Shown: positions 1 to 10,689 of the stretch, piece after piece | Numbering within the stretch: position 1 is the first letter of the stretch | How the letters are laid out: the number at the start of each line of letters is the position of its first letter | Assembly (NCBI RefSeq): GCF_037975245.1 | Contig: NC_092566.1 | Span: 9,919,501-9,983,500 of the forward strand | DNA: 64,000 nt | From: Apostichopus japonicus | Lineage: Eukaryota; Echinodermata; Holothuroidea; Aspidochirotida; Stichopodidae | Direction of reading: 5' to 3' | Translations under genes and position numbers: made by a program | The notes under the pieces: generated by a model | What the model saw: only the letters and a program-made list of their open reading frames with translations | What the model was told of the DNA's origin: nothing | Database searches by the model: none

Positions 1-97
1 GGGTGCAAACCTGCCAGCAAGACTATCTTAGCGGAGCGCCACCACCGGTTGGCGCGTAGCGCACAAGAAATTTTTGGGCTTTACAAACCCTCCAGAT

Positions 98-1058
98 CAG
101 CGGCGTAACGTCTATGGGCTCGGACGGGGCAAACCCAGGGGCCCCCGACCAAAGGGGGCCCCCGCTGCACTGATGTACAGAACTTAGAAGAGGGGTACCC
201 TTTGTTTTGTTTTTTGTTTTTTATTAATCGGCACGTTTTCGTTGGAAAAGAAACTATAAACGAGACAATGGACATATTTTTCTGTGCGTGAATACGTTCG
301 TCATAAATCATATGCCCCTGCAACTGCAAATCTCGTATCCTTCTTTCCGCACGACTGACTCAAGAGCCTGAGGTACACACTGGAACTTGATAGGCTACGC
401 TGGTACATATTATAGCGAAATAGCGCCTCTAATTTCAATGAATTCGCTCTCGGTCAGGGTTGCCGCATGCATGACATTGGCTGATAACTGGCCAAATGAC
501 ACAAATTGGGCATATTTTGAACCCCTTTGGCTGATGCTTTCCTCAGCTATCGGCCAAATCGCCGATGCCTAAGATTTGTGTGTGGATTTGTATGTTTCCG
601 TATCAGACAGTAAATCGAATTTGGCATATTTTCCACCGTTTTGCTGATATTTTGCCACGGGTGGAAATATACATGTTTATGTTAATTGGACATTGGTCAT
701 TTGGTCTTATTGTCCTTTCAATCTCTTAATGTATTCTAGCTTTGCAACACATTTTTTCATGTTCCCAGTATGACAGACAAGGCGGACCAAAATGTGTCTA
801 TGAACGCAGATTTTCCCCAAAATCTCAGTCGATAAAATCACCACGAAATGTTCCATATACGGCTTAGATTGCACCAGAGAGCTTGTAGAACACCAGAGCT
901 TCCAGGGCCCTAAGGCGGGCCCTGGACCCACGCCTTTGGGACTTCGCGCTCCGCGCTCGTGATGTGCGCGCAGCGCACATCGGTTGATTCTCCGCAGCAG
1001 CCAGGGGGCCCTTCCTTCCCTGGACCCAGGGGCCCTCAGACTCATCGCTACGCAGCTG
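98..1058. mobile_element. Non-autonomous hAT element, 961 bp
   Basis: Flanked by the 8-bp direct repeat CTCCAGAT (90-97 and 1059-1066). Its ends are imperfect inverted repeats, CAGCGGCGTAACG on the left and CAGCTGCGTAGCG (reverse complement) on the right. The related repeat at 22500-22550 has uninterrupted sequence at this point, i.e. an empty site. An 8-bp duplication with CAG-starting termini is the hAT pattern. The inside has GGGCCC-rich subterminal blocks and no transposase frame. Confidence 0.8.
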
Positions 1059-1719
1059 CTCCAGATGGCCGGAAACGGCGCTTCCCGAGTGCTCTAAGCT
1101 GCATATACCCATCCTTGAAATATGGATCTCATGTCTGCAATTGTATCTAGATAGTTAATTATCGTTTAAAAATTTGAAGAGGATTGATAGTAGAACATAA
1201 TGGTCAGATGGTGATGTACAAGTTTTGTTATACGTCACTATCTAAGCGGAGCGCCATCACCGGTTGGCAAGGAGCGTCGAAATTTTTCGATGAAAGGTAC
1301 CCTTAGATCGGTAAAATTAACACCCATATAGGCTTTAAATTGCATCTAAACAATTAATGAACGTGTGTAAATTTAGGAAGGACGGATAGAAGAACTTATA
1401 TGGTGATGTACAACTGAAGCTTATACATCACTATTTAGGCGGTGCACCACCATCAGTTGGCGCGGCGCGTCGAAATTTAAGCAAACGGGAAATCCTAGAT
1501 CAGCAAAAATGACACCTCTGGTAACAATAAATCGCATCTAGACAGTTCTTTTCCCCCTAAAATTATTAATATATTGTGCATTGGACCGATCAAGAATATG
1601 TTTAGCACCCCACTTCGAAATTCTCCCCACGGTCCCCACTTCTTGGAGCACTTGGCAAATATCGGGGGCTGAACATACCTTTACACCCCCCCCCCCCTCC
1701 TACCGAAACTGCCGAGTGC

Positions 1720-2189
1720 CAGTGGCGGAGCTAGGGGTATTGGTCAGAGGGGGTGAGAATGGTCTGTAGGGGCGCTTTCGACACTATCTAAGCGGAGCGC
1801 CGCCACAGGTTGGCGCGGAGCGTACAGAAATTTTTTGAGTCAAGATACTCCTTAGATCGCCGGAAATGACCCTTTCCGGGCCTTGCTAATTTGCAGATAA
1901 ACGAAGAATAAATAGATGTCATCGCCATTTTTGACAACTCTGAAGTTTATATGGGTGTTGAAAGTACATGCGCTTCATCACAAGACCGCCGTTAGAGCAT
2001 TTTGTCAGAAAATTACACCAACAAAATGTAACAAATGTCAATAAGTAGATGAGAGCGCAATAATAAAGTCAATAATCGCGAATAAGTAAAAAATGGTAAA
2101 AAGCTGAAAAGGGCGCCAGCAGTCCATTTGAGTCCGTCAGGGGGGCATTCGCCCCCCCCCCCCCTGACTGTATGGACGCTCCGCCACTG
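1720..2189. mobile_element. Non-autonomous hAT element, 470 bp
   Basis: Termini CAGTGGCGGAGC and GCTCCGCCACTG are inverted repeats. Flanking 8-mers are CCGAGTGC (1712-1719) and CCGAATGC (2190-2197), one mismatch. The inverted repeat copy near 21860-21880 carries a single CCGAGTGC with no insert. A C-run sits just inside the right end. It also contains one copy of the shared ~100-bp module (near 1785-1865). No coding capacity seen. Confidence 0.82.
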
Positions 2190-2320
2190 CCGAATGCTGT
2201 ATACTGTAACAATGGATTTAATGTGTTACTGTGTTAGTGCCAATTTTTAATTTACATTATTTGATTTGCATGCATCATTCCAGGATTTCGAGCAGTAAAG
2301 AAATTACATCGGCATTGCCA

Positions 2321-3064
2321 TTGCATATTGTTGAATGACACGGAGTGTTGGGGGGGGGGGGTGTCATGTGTCAGTGTATTGAATTTAATTATTGATTTAC
2401 CCAATATGCAAATCTGTCTTTCGTAATTAGTTTCTCTGGATTTAGTTATTCAACGCATTCAGTAGAGCAGCAACGTTGAAAATCAATTCCTGAAGCTAGC
2501 ACTGTAGGGCATGCCGCGGATTCATCACATGCAGAATTGAGTCGCTAGTTTGTTAGCTCCAGGATTCGTAACCTGTGCTGCGAACCATGTGCTAGCTCCA
2601 GCTCCAGTAACACACGGGTGTTAGGGTAACGTTATATCTGTTTTGATTTCCTTAGTAAACCTCTCGACCAGTTGAAGTAGATTCCTATCATACGTTGGAT
2701 ATCTATCATATGTACTGTGGGTGCGTTGGCATCAGAGAAAAAGAGAGAGTTGCAACGACAACATGAGCGTAGAAAACACAGCGAGCCACGTATTTGTACC
2801 TTTCTTTATGTCTTGAGTCTACACTCTTGTTTTACCATTTTCTAGCTGCCCTTACTAATATACAACAAGATCTCTTTGGTGGCTATCACATAGGCGAAAG
2901 GTTCGATGTTTTGGAAGATGCTTATGAAATCTGGAATGAATGAATCTGGAAAGTTTATTGGACATTTCATTGCCTAACGTTAAGACTCTACGTAAATAGT
3001 AGTGTTGAATGGCGCTTTTGGGTGAGCTGTTGGTCTTCAAATTGCTGCAAGCGACAAGCCCCAA
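2321..3064. other. Non-coding stretch, no gene seen
   Basis: I see no supportable coding exon here. A G-run lies at about 2350-2361. The remainder is unremarkable single-copy-looking sequence running up to the (TAG)n tail. Confidence 0.5.
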
Positions 3065-3074
3065 GTGGCTTAGT

Positions 3075-3075
3075 A

Positions 3076-3117
<42 letters not shown>
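3075..3117. repeat. (TAG)n microsatellite, left part
   Basis: TAG trinucleotide run, interrupted by the hAT element at 3118 and resuming at 6584. Read on the minus strand, the two halves form the 3' tail of the LINE at 6700-8440. Confidence 0.9.
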
Positions 3118-3277
3118 CATGGGCGTCAATCCAGGGGGGACGGGGGGACACGTCCCCCTCCACATTTCGATGGGTGGGGAAAACAATATCAAATGTCCCC
3201 CCCCCCCACACATTTGGAAAAAGAGTAGTGTCTATTTGGTTAGGGCTTACACATCTCAGGATTCATATCATCGAATA

Positions 3278-3562
3278 TGTAGGCGGAGTGTATAGCCTAG
3301 TGGTTAACGCCGGCGTCTCCCAGTCATGAGATCCCCGGTTCGATTCCCCGCCGACAGCAATGTGTGTCGTCTGGCAAGGGTGTTGTTCAATAACAACTTC
3401 CCGACATGGACGTTAAATGGATGTGTGCCGAGAGATTGGCTTCGGTCAGCTTGCGAGTCTAAAAGCCTCCGTGGCTTCTTTCGCGAGTTCCTGCTTGCGG
3501 GAAGATCACATATACATACATACATAGACCCATACATACATACACGCATACATACATACAAT
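3278..3562 (+). mobile_element. tRNA-derived SINE
   Basis: The head resembles a tRNA: an A box TAGCCTAGTGG at 3293-3303, a B box GGTTCGATTCC at 3337-3347, and a 7-bp acceptor-like pairing (6 of 7) between 3282-3288 and the bases just after the B box. A tRNA-unrelated body of about 160 bp follows, then a CATA/ATAC microsatellite tail (about 3511-3560). Flanking AATAT could be a short target duplication. Pol III would transcribe it from the A/B boxes. The long anticodon-loop region and fused body argue against a functional tRNA gene. Confidence 0.82.
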
Positions 3563-3566
3563 ATCA

Positions 3567-3990
3567 CTCAATGTTGCTGAATGGAGAATTCCACCCAGAT
3601 CTCGTGAGTTGCTACCCTGAGCTCTCCGACAATCTTAAACTTAGTATGTCTTTCTTTCGAGGCCAGTTCCAGCCGTCGTCGGTTGAAGGGTATAGATAAA
3701 TATTCAAGTCGATGAATCCAGCGGTACGGGGTATGTTTGGTGAAGTCGAGGCTCTCTTGCGGTTGCTCCTCGTCTCCTCCGCCAGTTCGACGGAAGCCGA
3801 GAGATCTTCTACTGCTTTGAGGTGTTTGGAGACATGGCTACGGAGCACCATGACTCAACAGAGGCTGAACCATGTGATGGTGTGCCATATTCACCGCGAA
3901 CGTCTAGCCCAGTTGAAGCCTGAGGAGTTAGCAGAGAAGTTCGTTGGTTCCTTGGATTACAGACGCCGCATCTTCAGGCGATTCCAGTAG
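3567..3990 (+). pseudogene. hAT transposase C-terminal dimerisation region, broken
   Basis: Codons from 3712 encode a segment typical of the hAT C-terminal dimerisation (hATC) domain: a short helix, then SSASSTEAERS, a TWLRSTMTQQRLN stretch and an IHRERL ending, stopping at 3990 after about 92 residues. In the same frame just upstream there is a TAA within the sequence before ATGAATCCAG, and the identical stop is present in the second copy at 18371-18788. The RNase-H-like catalytic part of the transposase is absent. This is a remnant without transposition activity of its own. Confidence 0.8.
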
Positions 3991-4215
3991 AAAACTAGTG
4001 CGCTTCTTCAATATCACAAGAGATAGCACTTCATAGCTAGAGCCAAAGCTTGTACATAGTTGTTGTTTAGTTGTAGATGGTGTTTCAAAGACGGTGCCCG
4101 TTCCCTAATATTGGGGAAATGAAATAGGGAGCATATTCCGTGGCAGCGCATCCCATGTTACCTTGTTGTTGAGTGATACCGGAGTTTACTCCACAGTGAG
4201 AACACTGGGTACACG

Positions 4216-5131
4216 CAGGGACGTCGATAGAGGGGGTGTGGGGGTGGCTCACCCCCAAACTTGGTAAAACTGACCATAGTTGGAAAATTGGAGTGCGACA
4301 GTCGGAATTTCCGACTGTCGCACTCTTGTTTATCTAGGCCTATTCATTTATTCCTGTGATTGTGCATGACCTAAAAATTGAAAAATATCGGTCAAAATTG
4401 ACCTTTAATCTGTCATATTTACCACGTTTTCCTTGCCACATTGAGAAATTGTATCTCGCGATTCTTATACTCCACTGTACAAAACTTCGTATGATTTTGA
4501 AAACTCCAACAAAAAAAGGCCTAATAGAACTACCGTAATAGGCGTAGGAGCCCAATTTGATTGGGGGGGGGGGGGGGTTGTAACGACTTGCCCGAAAAAT
4601 ACAACCCAAATTTTTCGCGCGCGCGTTCCACATGTAAATGTGCATATTATATAGACATGCATCGGTTTTTACATCGCATGCAAATAACATACAATAATTT
4701 TCCGTCTTATTACCCTTCCATATTAGTTAGATTTATTGGGGAAGTCGTTACAATATTAATGGAAATATTTATATAAGTTTAACCACTGAAAAACACATTG
4801 CAAATAATCTTTCTTTCAGTAGGTGCCCGAAAAGTTATCAGCATATTGCCCGAATTTCACAAAAATATTTGGTTGGGGTGGGGGGGGGGCTAATAAGTTT
4901 GTGAAATGAGTGCCAGGTGGGTACAAATGTATCGAAAAAAAGTTACAGAACAAAAGTGCAGTCGCGAAAGATTGGGTGTCTGACACTGACCGTATCGTTC
5001 ACGAGTAGCGCGAGGGTGGGGGGGGGGGTACAAAGCAGCAGTCGGAATTTTCTGGCTTCAAAACCCATCTAGTTGGATTTTCAGCCACTACACCCCCCCC
5101 CCCCAATCTTCAAGCCTTAGCTACGTCCCTG
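4216..5131. mobile_element. Non-autonomous hAT element, 916 bp
   Basis: Flanked by the 8-bp direct repeat GGTACACG (4208-4215 and 5132-5139). Ends are CAGGGACGTC and, reverse complemented, CAGGGACGTAGC. It carries a perfect 15-bp-arm palindrome at 4291-4325 and long G/C homopolymers near each end. Partial copies occur at 19013-19400 (same host position) and, reversed, at about 12615-12742. No coding frame is supported. Confidence 0.85.
4291..4325. repeat. Perfect palindrome within the hAT element
   Basis: Two 15-bp arms, GAGTGCGACAGTCGG and its exact complement, separated by AATTT. The palindrome recurs, diverged, at about 19085-19115 and, partly duplicated, at about 12615-12662. Confidence 0.9.
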
Positions 5132-5711
5132 GGTACACGGTGGTTACATAGTACGCTCCGACCAGAATTCACCCGATTACCAGATGCAGATCCACCTAGC
5201 AACCGAGGTAACTTGCTTGAGGACTCCAACGAACAACCACTGATTTATTTTGATGCCTTCATCACTTTAGCCACCACTCACATGGGACCTGTTCTAAGTC
5301 TGACGATACATGCGCATGTGTGAGGTCCTGAAAACATAATTAAAGTGGTTTGTCTTGCCATCCTTGTTTCAAATTTCATAGAAATGTATTCTTGTAGACC
5401 TAGCAAAATATTTAAACTGACATAGTCACATTGGAAGTGTGTCACGGGTGGCATTAAAAGTCATTGGTGGTTTAACATGCTGGCGTATGACGACATTTGG
5501 TCAAATTTGCGATAAGCTCAATATACGAACTCGGATCTTGGCTGTTCCTAATTAGTTAGTTATTTAAATTATTAATAATTGGGTATGAGAAATGCACCAT
5601 TTTGTGGTATGACTTCCAGGACGGCAAGTCGAGAAACTCACATGCAGTCGCGGCGGATAGCTTCCTTCGCCTATATGCCCGGGGACATTTTGGGACATCG
5701 TTCCTATAGGC

Positions 5712-6077
5712 GAGGGGTGGGCAACCTACGGCCCACGGGCCACATGCGGCCCGCCAGTGATTTTTTGCGGCCCGTGAGATGTCTCAAGAAAAAGAAAAAA
5801 TCAATCTATTTTAGATCTTCACAAAAAATGAACTAGCTGCTTAGAATTTATCTGCACTAATGATGCTGTCAGGTAGGTCAATTATCACCATTAATTATCA
5901 ATTGGACTATATTGACATTATGTTTTTGTGAATACAGATTAGTACACACACCTATTGCTTGAACGTCCTCGGAAGCAACGGTTTGAAATCAACAGCAGGT
6001 CGTTGGTGAGGTGCGGCCCTGTCAATCTTTCACTCCTAAAATCTGGCCCATTCATTCAAAAAGGTTGCCCACCCCTG
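5712..6077. mobile_element. Short hAT element, 366 bp
   Basis: Flanked by the exact 8-bp repeat CTATAGGC (5704-5711 and 6078-6085). The right end read outward is CAGGGGTGGGCAACC; the left end is GAGGGGTGGGCAACC, so the first base has probably mutated. Just inside the left end are GGCCC/GGGCC blocks. This resembles the widespread animal short hAT repeats that begin AGGGGTGGGCAACC. Non-coding. Confidence 0.85.
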
Positions 6078-6581
6078 CTATAGGCCTATATCTGAGGTCC
6101 TGGGGTCATTCCTTTACCGACTTGGTGCAATATAATGTGCCCATTTTAAAGTAAATTTATTCAGAGATTGTTAGTTGTCATGGGTTCGAACACATGACGG
6201 GTATTCTATCCTGAAACATAGGCAAAATGAGGCTGGGGTTCCACTTCGCCACATCATTTGTCAACTAGCACTGGGTTCTAATGTTCATGTCAATTGGAAT
6301 CACTAATAAATGAAATAATCCACCAAAAATGTAGGTCGCATGAACTTTCTTGCAGATTTCCTGAGTGACGAATTTGTATTTTTCTCCCGAAATCACGCAA
6401 CTTAATGGCTGCTATCCAGCCTGGCAAGTGCCATCTCCAGCGATCTGGCAGGTATTCAAATCTGAAATTGTCTTGGTACGCTGCGCGCCAACCGATGGTG
6501 GCGCTCCGCTTAGATAGTACTTACGGCCTAAATACTCGAATCGATTACGTCCCCCCACGTTTCAAATCGGATTGACGCCCC

Positions 6582-6583
<2 letters not shown>

Positions 6584-6670
<87 letters not shown>
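6584..6670. repeat. (TAG)n microsatellite, LINE tail
   Basis: About 29 TAG units with one TTAG interruption, directly abutting the minus-strand 3' end of the LINE at 6700-8440. The resulting poly-serine, poly-valine or poly-threonine frames are not genes. Confidence 0.9.
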
Positions 6671-6671
<1 letters not shown>

Positions 6672-6699
6672 AGTTGAGTCTCGTCTATCTGACATGCTC

Positions 6700-8440
6700 A
6701 GTGATTATAACCTCCGCCACGTATCACGATCTTGCCCAAGGTTTATTGCTTCCTCGAAATTGTTAATATTAACGTCCTTAAATTGCGACTTTATTTTTCC
6801 AAGCAAGGTAATCACGGGCCTTCCTTCTGAGTTAGTAGTATGTCTTAGTGCTTATCTTAAAGCAACCTTTGCTGGAGCGTCCTCCTGGAGTCTTGCTACA
6901 TGACCGAAAAATCTCAATCTTCTATGTGCGACTATGGATGACCAAGGTGTTTGGTTGGTTTCATTGTAGAGCTCATCGTTTGATAACCAATTGTTATTGG
7001 TCCATCTAATGTTGAGAATATTACGAAGTAGTTTCCTTTGAAAAGTTTCAAGTTTGCGATCAAGATCCTTCGTTGTGCCACACAGTTCGCAATTGTACAA
7101 AAAAATAATCTTTAATAAAGCCTCAAAAATCCTAAGCTTAATGTTCCGGCTTATGTTTTTGCTTTTGAAAATACTTGACAGTGTGTTGAAAGCACCGTTG
7201 GTTATTCCAATTCTTCGGTTAAAATCTTCTTCGGTCCCCAGCAAGCTTTCAACATATTTACACTTCTTCCAACTTTCATTTCCTTTTCTTGTGATTTAAA
7301 ATTTCTCAGTTTTTGTGCAATTGATTTTCAGATTCCTTCCTGCCAGTTTCTCAGAAACTCGTTTTTCGATATCTTGCAGTATATGCTGACCAGTTGATGC
7401 CCAAGATATATCATCAGCGTATTGTTGGTCTACTGTGCAAAAAAGAATTAGTGGTGGTAGTGCTGTAATCATGATCAACTAACTGAGATGGCAGGATAAC
7501 TGCATCGATATCATTATCAACTTATTTCAAAAAGTTGGCTACATAAGTTATAAAAAATAGTGCGCTTGCACTATCTCCTTGTGGTGAACCAATGTTAGTG
7601 TTAAAAGGAAGTCCGAGTTTGCCCTCTAGTTTGACGGTGTAGGAGACGATTAGCAGTGATATCAGGTGAAGTTCGTCGTTGTCAAGAACCTGTTCTAGGT
7701 CAGTTAGCAAGGATCGTCTTTGAATTTTGTCGAACGCCTTGCTCATATCTAGCATCAATAGATTTATAGTGTAACCTGTGGATGTTATAGCTTTTTCTGC
7801 TAGCACTTTAAAAGCGAAGACCAGTTCAGCTGTGCAACGTCCTGAAGTGTAGGCAGTTTGGGTAATGGGGAGAATATCGCTCATCAATTGACGGACGAAT
7901 CCTCCTGGCCACAAAAACTGCAAGAATTTTCCTCAGTGTTTATATAAAATGACTGGTCTTAAGTTTTCTGGTGGACCTTAAGTCTTTCCAGGTTTTTGGA
8001 TAGGAGTTAGTATTCCTTGTTTAATTTCAATTGGGAAATCTCCTGATTCGGCTATACTATTTAAGATATTTGCTATGTGTTTGTGTGTGCATGGGGCATA
8101 TTTGAGATGTTCGGCTGTGACCTTGTCACAACCTTGGTTTTTATTATATTTTAAGGATGAGACTGCTTGTTTAATTTCATCTTCATCAAAGGGCGTGTTT
8201 AGTTTTTCTATAGAAACACGTTTGGTTTGGGGTCTGGGATATTGCAGTTAAAAGTCTTTTCGAAATGTTTGCTGATTTCTTTAATTTTTGCGTCGGTATC
8301 TCCTATGTGTTTATCGCCAATTTTAATTGTAATGGGGTCTCTCTTACCTTTTTATTGTACTACTCTTATTGCTTTAAAGAAACGGTGGGAGCTATCCTTA
8401 CAATTTTCAAGTGGCTCCTATGTATAAATTTCTGTAATAT
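6700..8440 (-). pseudogene. Decayed LINE reverse transcriptase
   Basis: On the minus strand, pieces of a non-LTR reverse transcriptase lie in order but with stops and frame changes. 8.43-7.93 kb encodes the early palm region, including a KYNKNQGCDKVTAEHLK-like stretch. 7923-7522 encodes an LDMSKAFDKI motif and a GSPQGDSASALF motif. 7478-7296 carries the catalytic YADD. 7244-6852 encodes the post-palm region ending in an RRLRFFGHVARL motif, followed after a stop by a DRDTWRRL ending near 6705. The 3' end runs into the (TAG)n tail. No endonuclease domain is visible, so the copy is 5'-truncated as well as mutated. LINE clade not assigned. Confidence 0.85.
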
Positions 8441-8444
8441 CAAC

Positions 8445-8740
8445 AGTAACAGTGTGACGCTCATGGGCGCAGATCAGCCTTGGAGAATGGTGGGGACGTA
8501 GCGCACAAAAAAATTTGGGCAAATATACCTCCCAGATCGCCGGAAATATTTTTTCCCAGATGATGCTCCCTAACCTCCTTAAGTTTAGGATCTCATGGCT
8601 TTGAAATTTAGTTTGGGGAAATACATGGGCGTCTGCAGAAAACAAAATCAGGGGACAAATAATCCAAGTAGACTTTTGTATATGATGGGTCTGTGTCAGT
8701 GTCAGTAGTAATAATTCTCGTCTTTTATAGCATGTCATTT
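8445..8740. other. Repeat fragments, no gene
   Basis: The segment 8450-8560 is another diverged copy of the ~100-bp module found in several hAT elements (CGTAGCGCACAAA, CAGATCGCCGGAAA). The rest has no recognised content. Confidence 0.5.
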
Positions 8741-8989
8741 ACACAATGGTGGATCAAACTGTGCCAAAGTTCAATACAGGGGAATTTGAAATGCAGCATT
8801 TGGTCAAGACGAACTGGTGGGGACACGGTATATCATGTCCCCACCACTGAAGAAGTTGGTGGGGACGCGTCAATTCAGTCCGACAAAAGTCGACGACTTG
8901 AATATTTTAACAATATTTACCTAAGAAATCACCTACGTGTCAATTTTTTATTAGTATTTTGTTTACATTAGTTTCGGCGATGACGTCAT

Positions 8990-9640
8990 TCATGAGTGTT
9001 ATAATATTAGCCTATATGGTTTAGCTACACATAAACTTCGATTGTACATAGGTCAAGTACGTGAGTCAATGGGACATATCACACAAAACGTGTGTGTATA
9101 TCTTATACGTACATCATACGTACATCATACATTATAGCGACGTTCGTTCTAGGAAGTGCATGGAGTGCAATTCGGAAAACGCCCACCACACAATTCTCAA
9201 GAAAAACTATAGTCCTGTAGAAACGAATCTGTAACAAGAACGCCTATTCGATCAACTATAAGAAGGTAAGTTTTCACCGTAGTCTTGTTTTAGCATTTCA
9301 TGTTCGATAACAGTGACATTCACCGGCTTTTTGCATATAGTCCACTGTGCATGTACATCGTATCATAGCTTCATACTACATGGTTTTTGATAGATCGATT
9401 GCGAGTCAATAATACATATCGAACAAAAACATTTGTGTATACTTAGTACGTACATCATACACGATTACAGCCGTGTTAATTCTAGGCAGTGCATGTAGAA
9501 TTCAGACAACACCAACCTCATTCTTAATAAAGACTAGTCCTGTAGGAACGAAACTGTATCAAGAAAGCCTGTTTGATCAACTTAGTAGGCAAGTTTTAAC
9601 CATAGTCTTGTTTTATAATTTCCTGTTCGTTGACAGTGTG
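8990..9640 (+). repeat. Two diverged tandem units upstream of Death-domain copy A
   Basis: Two ~330-bp units (about 8990-9350 and 9390-9640) share the order GTGAGTCAAT-like start, ACGTACATCATAC, AGTGCATG, ACTAGTCCTGTAG and a donor-like TAGTCTTGTTTTA end. Unit 1 has the strong donor AAG/GTAAGT at 9266; unit 2 has GCAAGT at the equivalent place. Copy B keeps the same pair (about 22790-23090 and 23140-23400). They could be alternative 5' leader exons of the Death-domain gene. Confidence 0.6.
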
Positions 9641-9779
9641 GTATGGTATAATACGCATGTGATATGACAGATTTTTAATAATATATATATACATATCTTA
9701 ATATATATATAATATTAGGCGTATTGAAAATGAGGGGCTATCTTTTTTCTTCGCAATCTAGCTCATTCAGCGAAGACAA

Positions 9780-10176
9780 ATGGCGGATTCCACTGATATG
9801 AACACCACTGATAGCATACCTGACCAAAACCGGGGAGTTGTCACTGATAAAGATTTACAGGTTTGTAAACAAGATTTAATTCTGGACATAGTAAACAATC
9901 ATAAAGACAATAAAATCAACAAGGGTAGATCTTTTTCTTCTTCTTCTACTCTTTCAGACTCTTTCGAAAAAGGTACCCAGAGAATGGAAAGATTTAGGTC
10001 TCGCGCTTGGGTTTGAGTCGGCTGAATTGGATGCAATTGAAATAGACCACCACGGCCACAAGGAAAGAGTCTACAATATGTTGTTGAAATGGAAGAGAAA
10101 GCATGCCGGAAATGCCACAATATACGCATTAAAACAGGCTCTGACTGAAGCAGATATGGGTGGCATCATACTATAG
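9780..10176 (+). pseudogene. Death-domain gene, copy A, splice donor shifted
   Basis: First part 9780-9923 (48 codons) and second part 9958-10176 (72 codons plus stop) together would encode a small Death-domain protein very like the one at 23689-24091. The second part shows the expected W, LGLALGF, ELDAIEID, YNMLLKWKRKH and NATIYALKQAL pattern. At the intron border the partner reads AAG/GTAAGA; here it reads AAGGGTAGA, so the GT sits one base later. Splicing there would shift the Death domain out of frame, and without splicing the frame ends about 29 codons past the border. I call it a probable pseudogene; a non-canonical splice or a different upstream exon could rescue it. Confidence 0.6.
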
Positions 10177-10689
10177 TAAATCGAGCAAACGGTACATTGC
10201 TAAAAAAATTGTATAGACAATTTGTTCTCTTCGCTTTTTTAGGGGTGGGGGTGGGGGTTTATATCATGTTACTTGTGGTTTAATTAAATAGCTGAAGGTT
10301 GATATGTTACTAAGCTTGGAGTTTATTCATCATTGGTTCACACCATTGCACTGAAGTGGACTATATCACATACAAATATGCAGGTCTATGTTAAAAACAA
10401 AACAATTTGAGGGTTAACCGATTTAATCACTGATTTAGATACAAAACTTCAATGATTTTTTTTTAATGGAATCAATATGAAAAGAAACCATGAAAACTTT
10501 GCTAAGCCATTTATTTTACATAAAAATGTTCAATCAATTTACATTGGCAGTACTTACCTGGACTTTATCTAACAGAATAAGAAAAGTGTAAAAAAAACAA
10601 AAGAAAAACAGGCAGCAACGCCAAAATACAAAATGGGACTGAGCACTATACCAATTGTTGTGTTGACTTTATTATGTCTCACCTTATAT

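Larger units (their letters stand above)
1..2320 (+). repeat. Interspersed repeat, inverted partner of 21738-22620
   Basis: After removing two insertions (98-1058 and 1720-2189) this stretch aligns along its length with the reverse complement of 21738-22620. It contains about three diverged ~200-bp tandem units (cores near 22, 1233 and 1432), each with the word TCTAAGCGGAGCGCC or a close variant, followed by a spacer ending in a GATGTACAAC-like word. No coding frame is supported. The homology ends abruptly near 2320 and 21738. The parent element is not recognised; the repeat may run past the left edge. Confidence 0.75.
3118..6583 (+). mobile_element. hAT transposon with nested insertions (copy 1)
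   Basis: Left end CATGGGCGTCAATCC and right end, reverse complemented, CAGGGGCGTCAATCC are near-perfect inverted repeats. The flanks read AGTAGTAG on both sides, compatible with an 8-bp duplication but inside a TAG microsatellite and so not decisive. The element keeps only the last part of a transposase (3567-3990) and was later hit by a SINE (about 3278-3562) and two smaller hAT elements (4216-5131 and 5712-6077). A partner copy lies at about 15950-20028. It is an internally deleted, non-autonomous derivative. Confidence 0.78.

Noticed and set aside
2855-3329. Poly-threonine and poly-valine frames on opposite strands
   Set aside because: Translation of the (TAG)n run and the adjacent hAT end.
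3282-3353. A genuine tRNA gene
   Set aside because: A and B boxes are good, but the anticodon region does not fold cleanly and a SINE body and microsatellite tail follow.
6183-6196. B-box-like GGGTTCGAACACATG
   Set aside because: No A box, acceptor stem or tail around it.
6572-6766. Poly-serine frame
   Set aside because: Translation of the (TAG)n microsatellite.
10551-10562. U1 snRNA-like TACTTACCTGG
   Set aside because: The next bases do not follow U1. It is simply the complement of a strong donor consensus, present in both duplicates (also near 24480).
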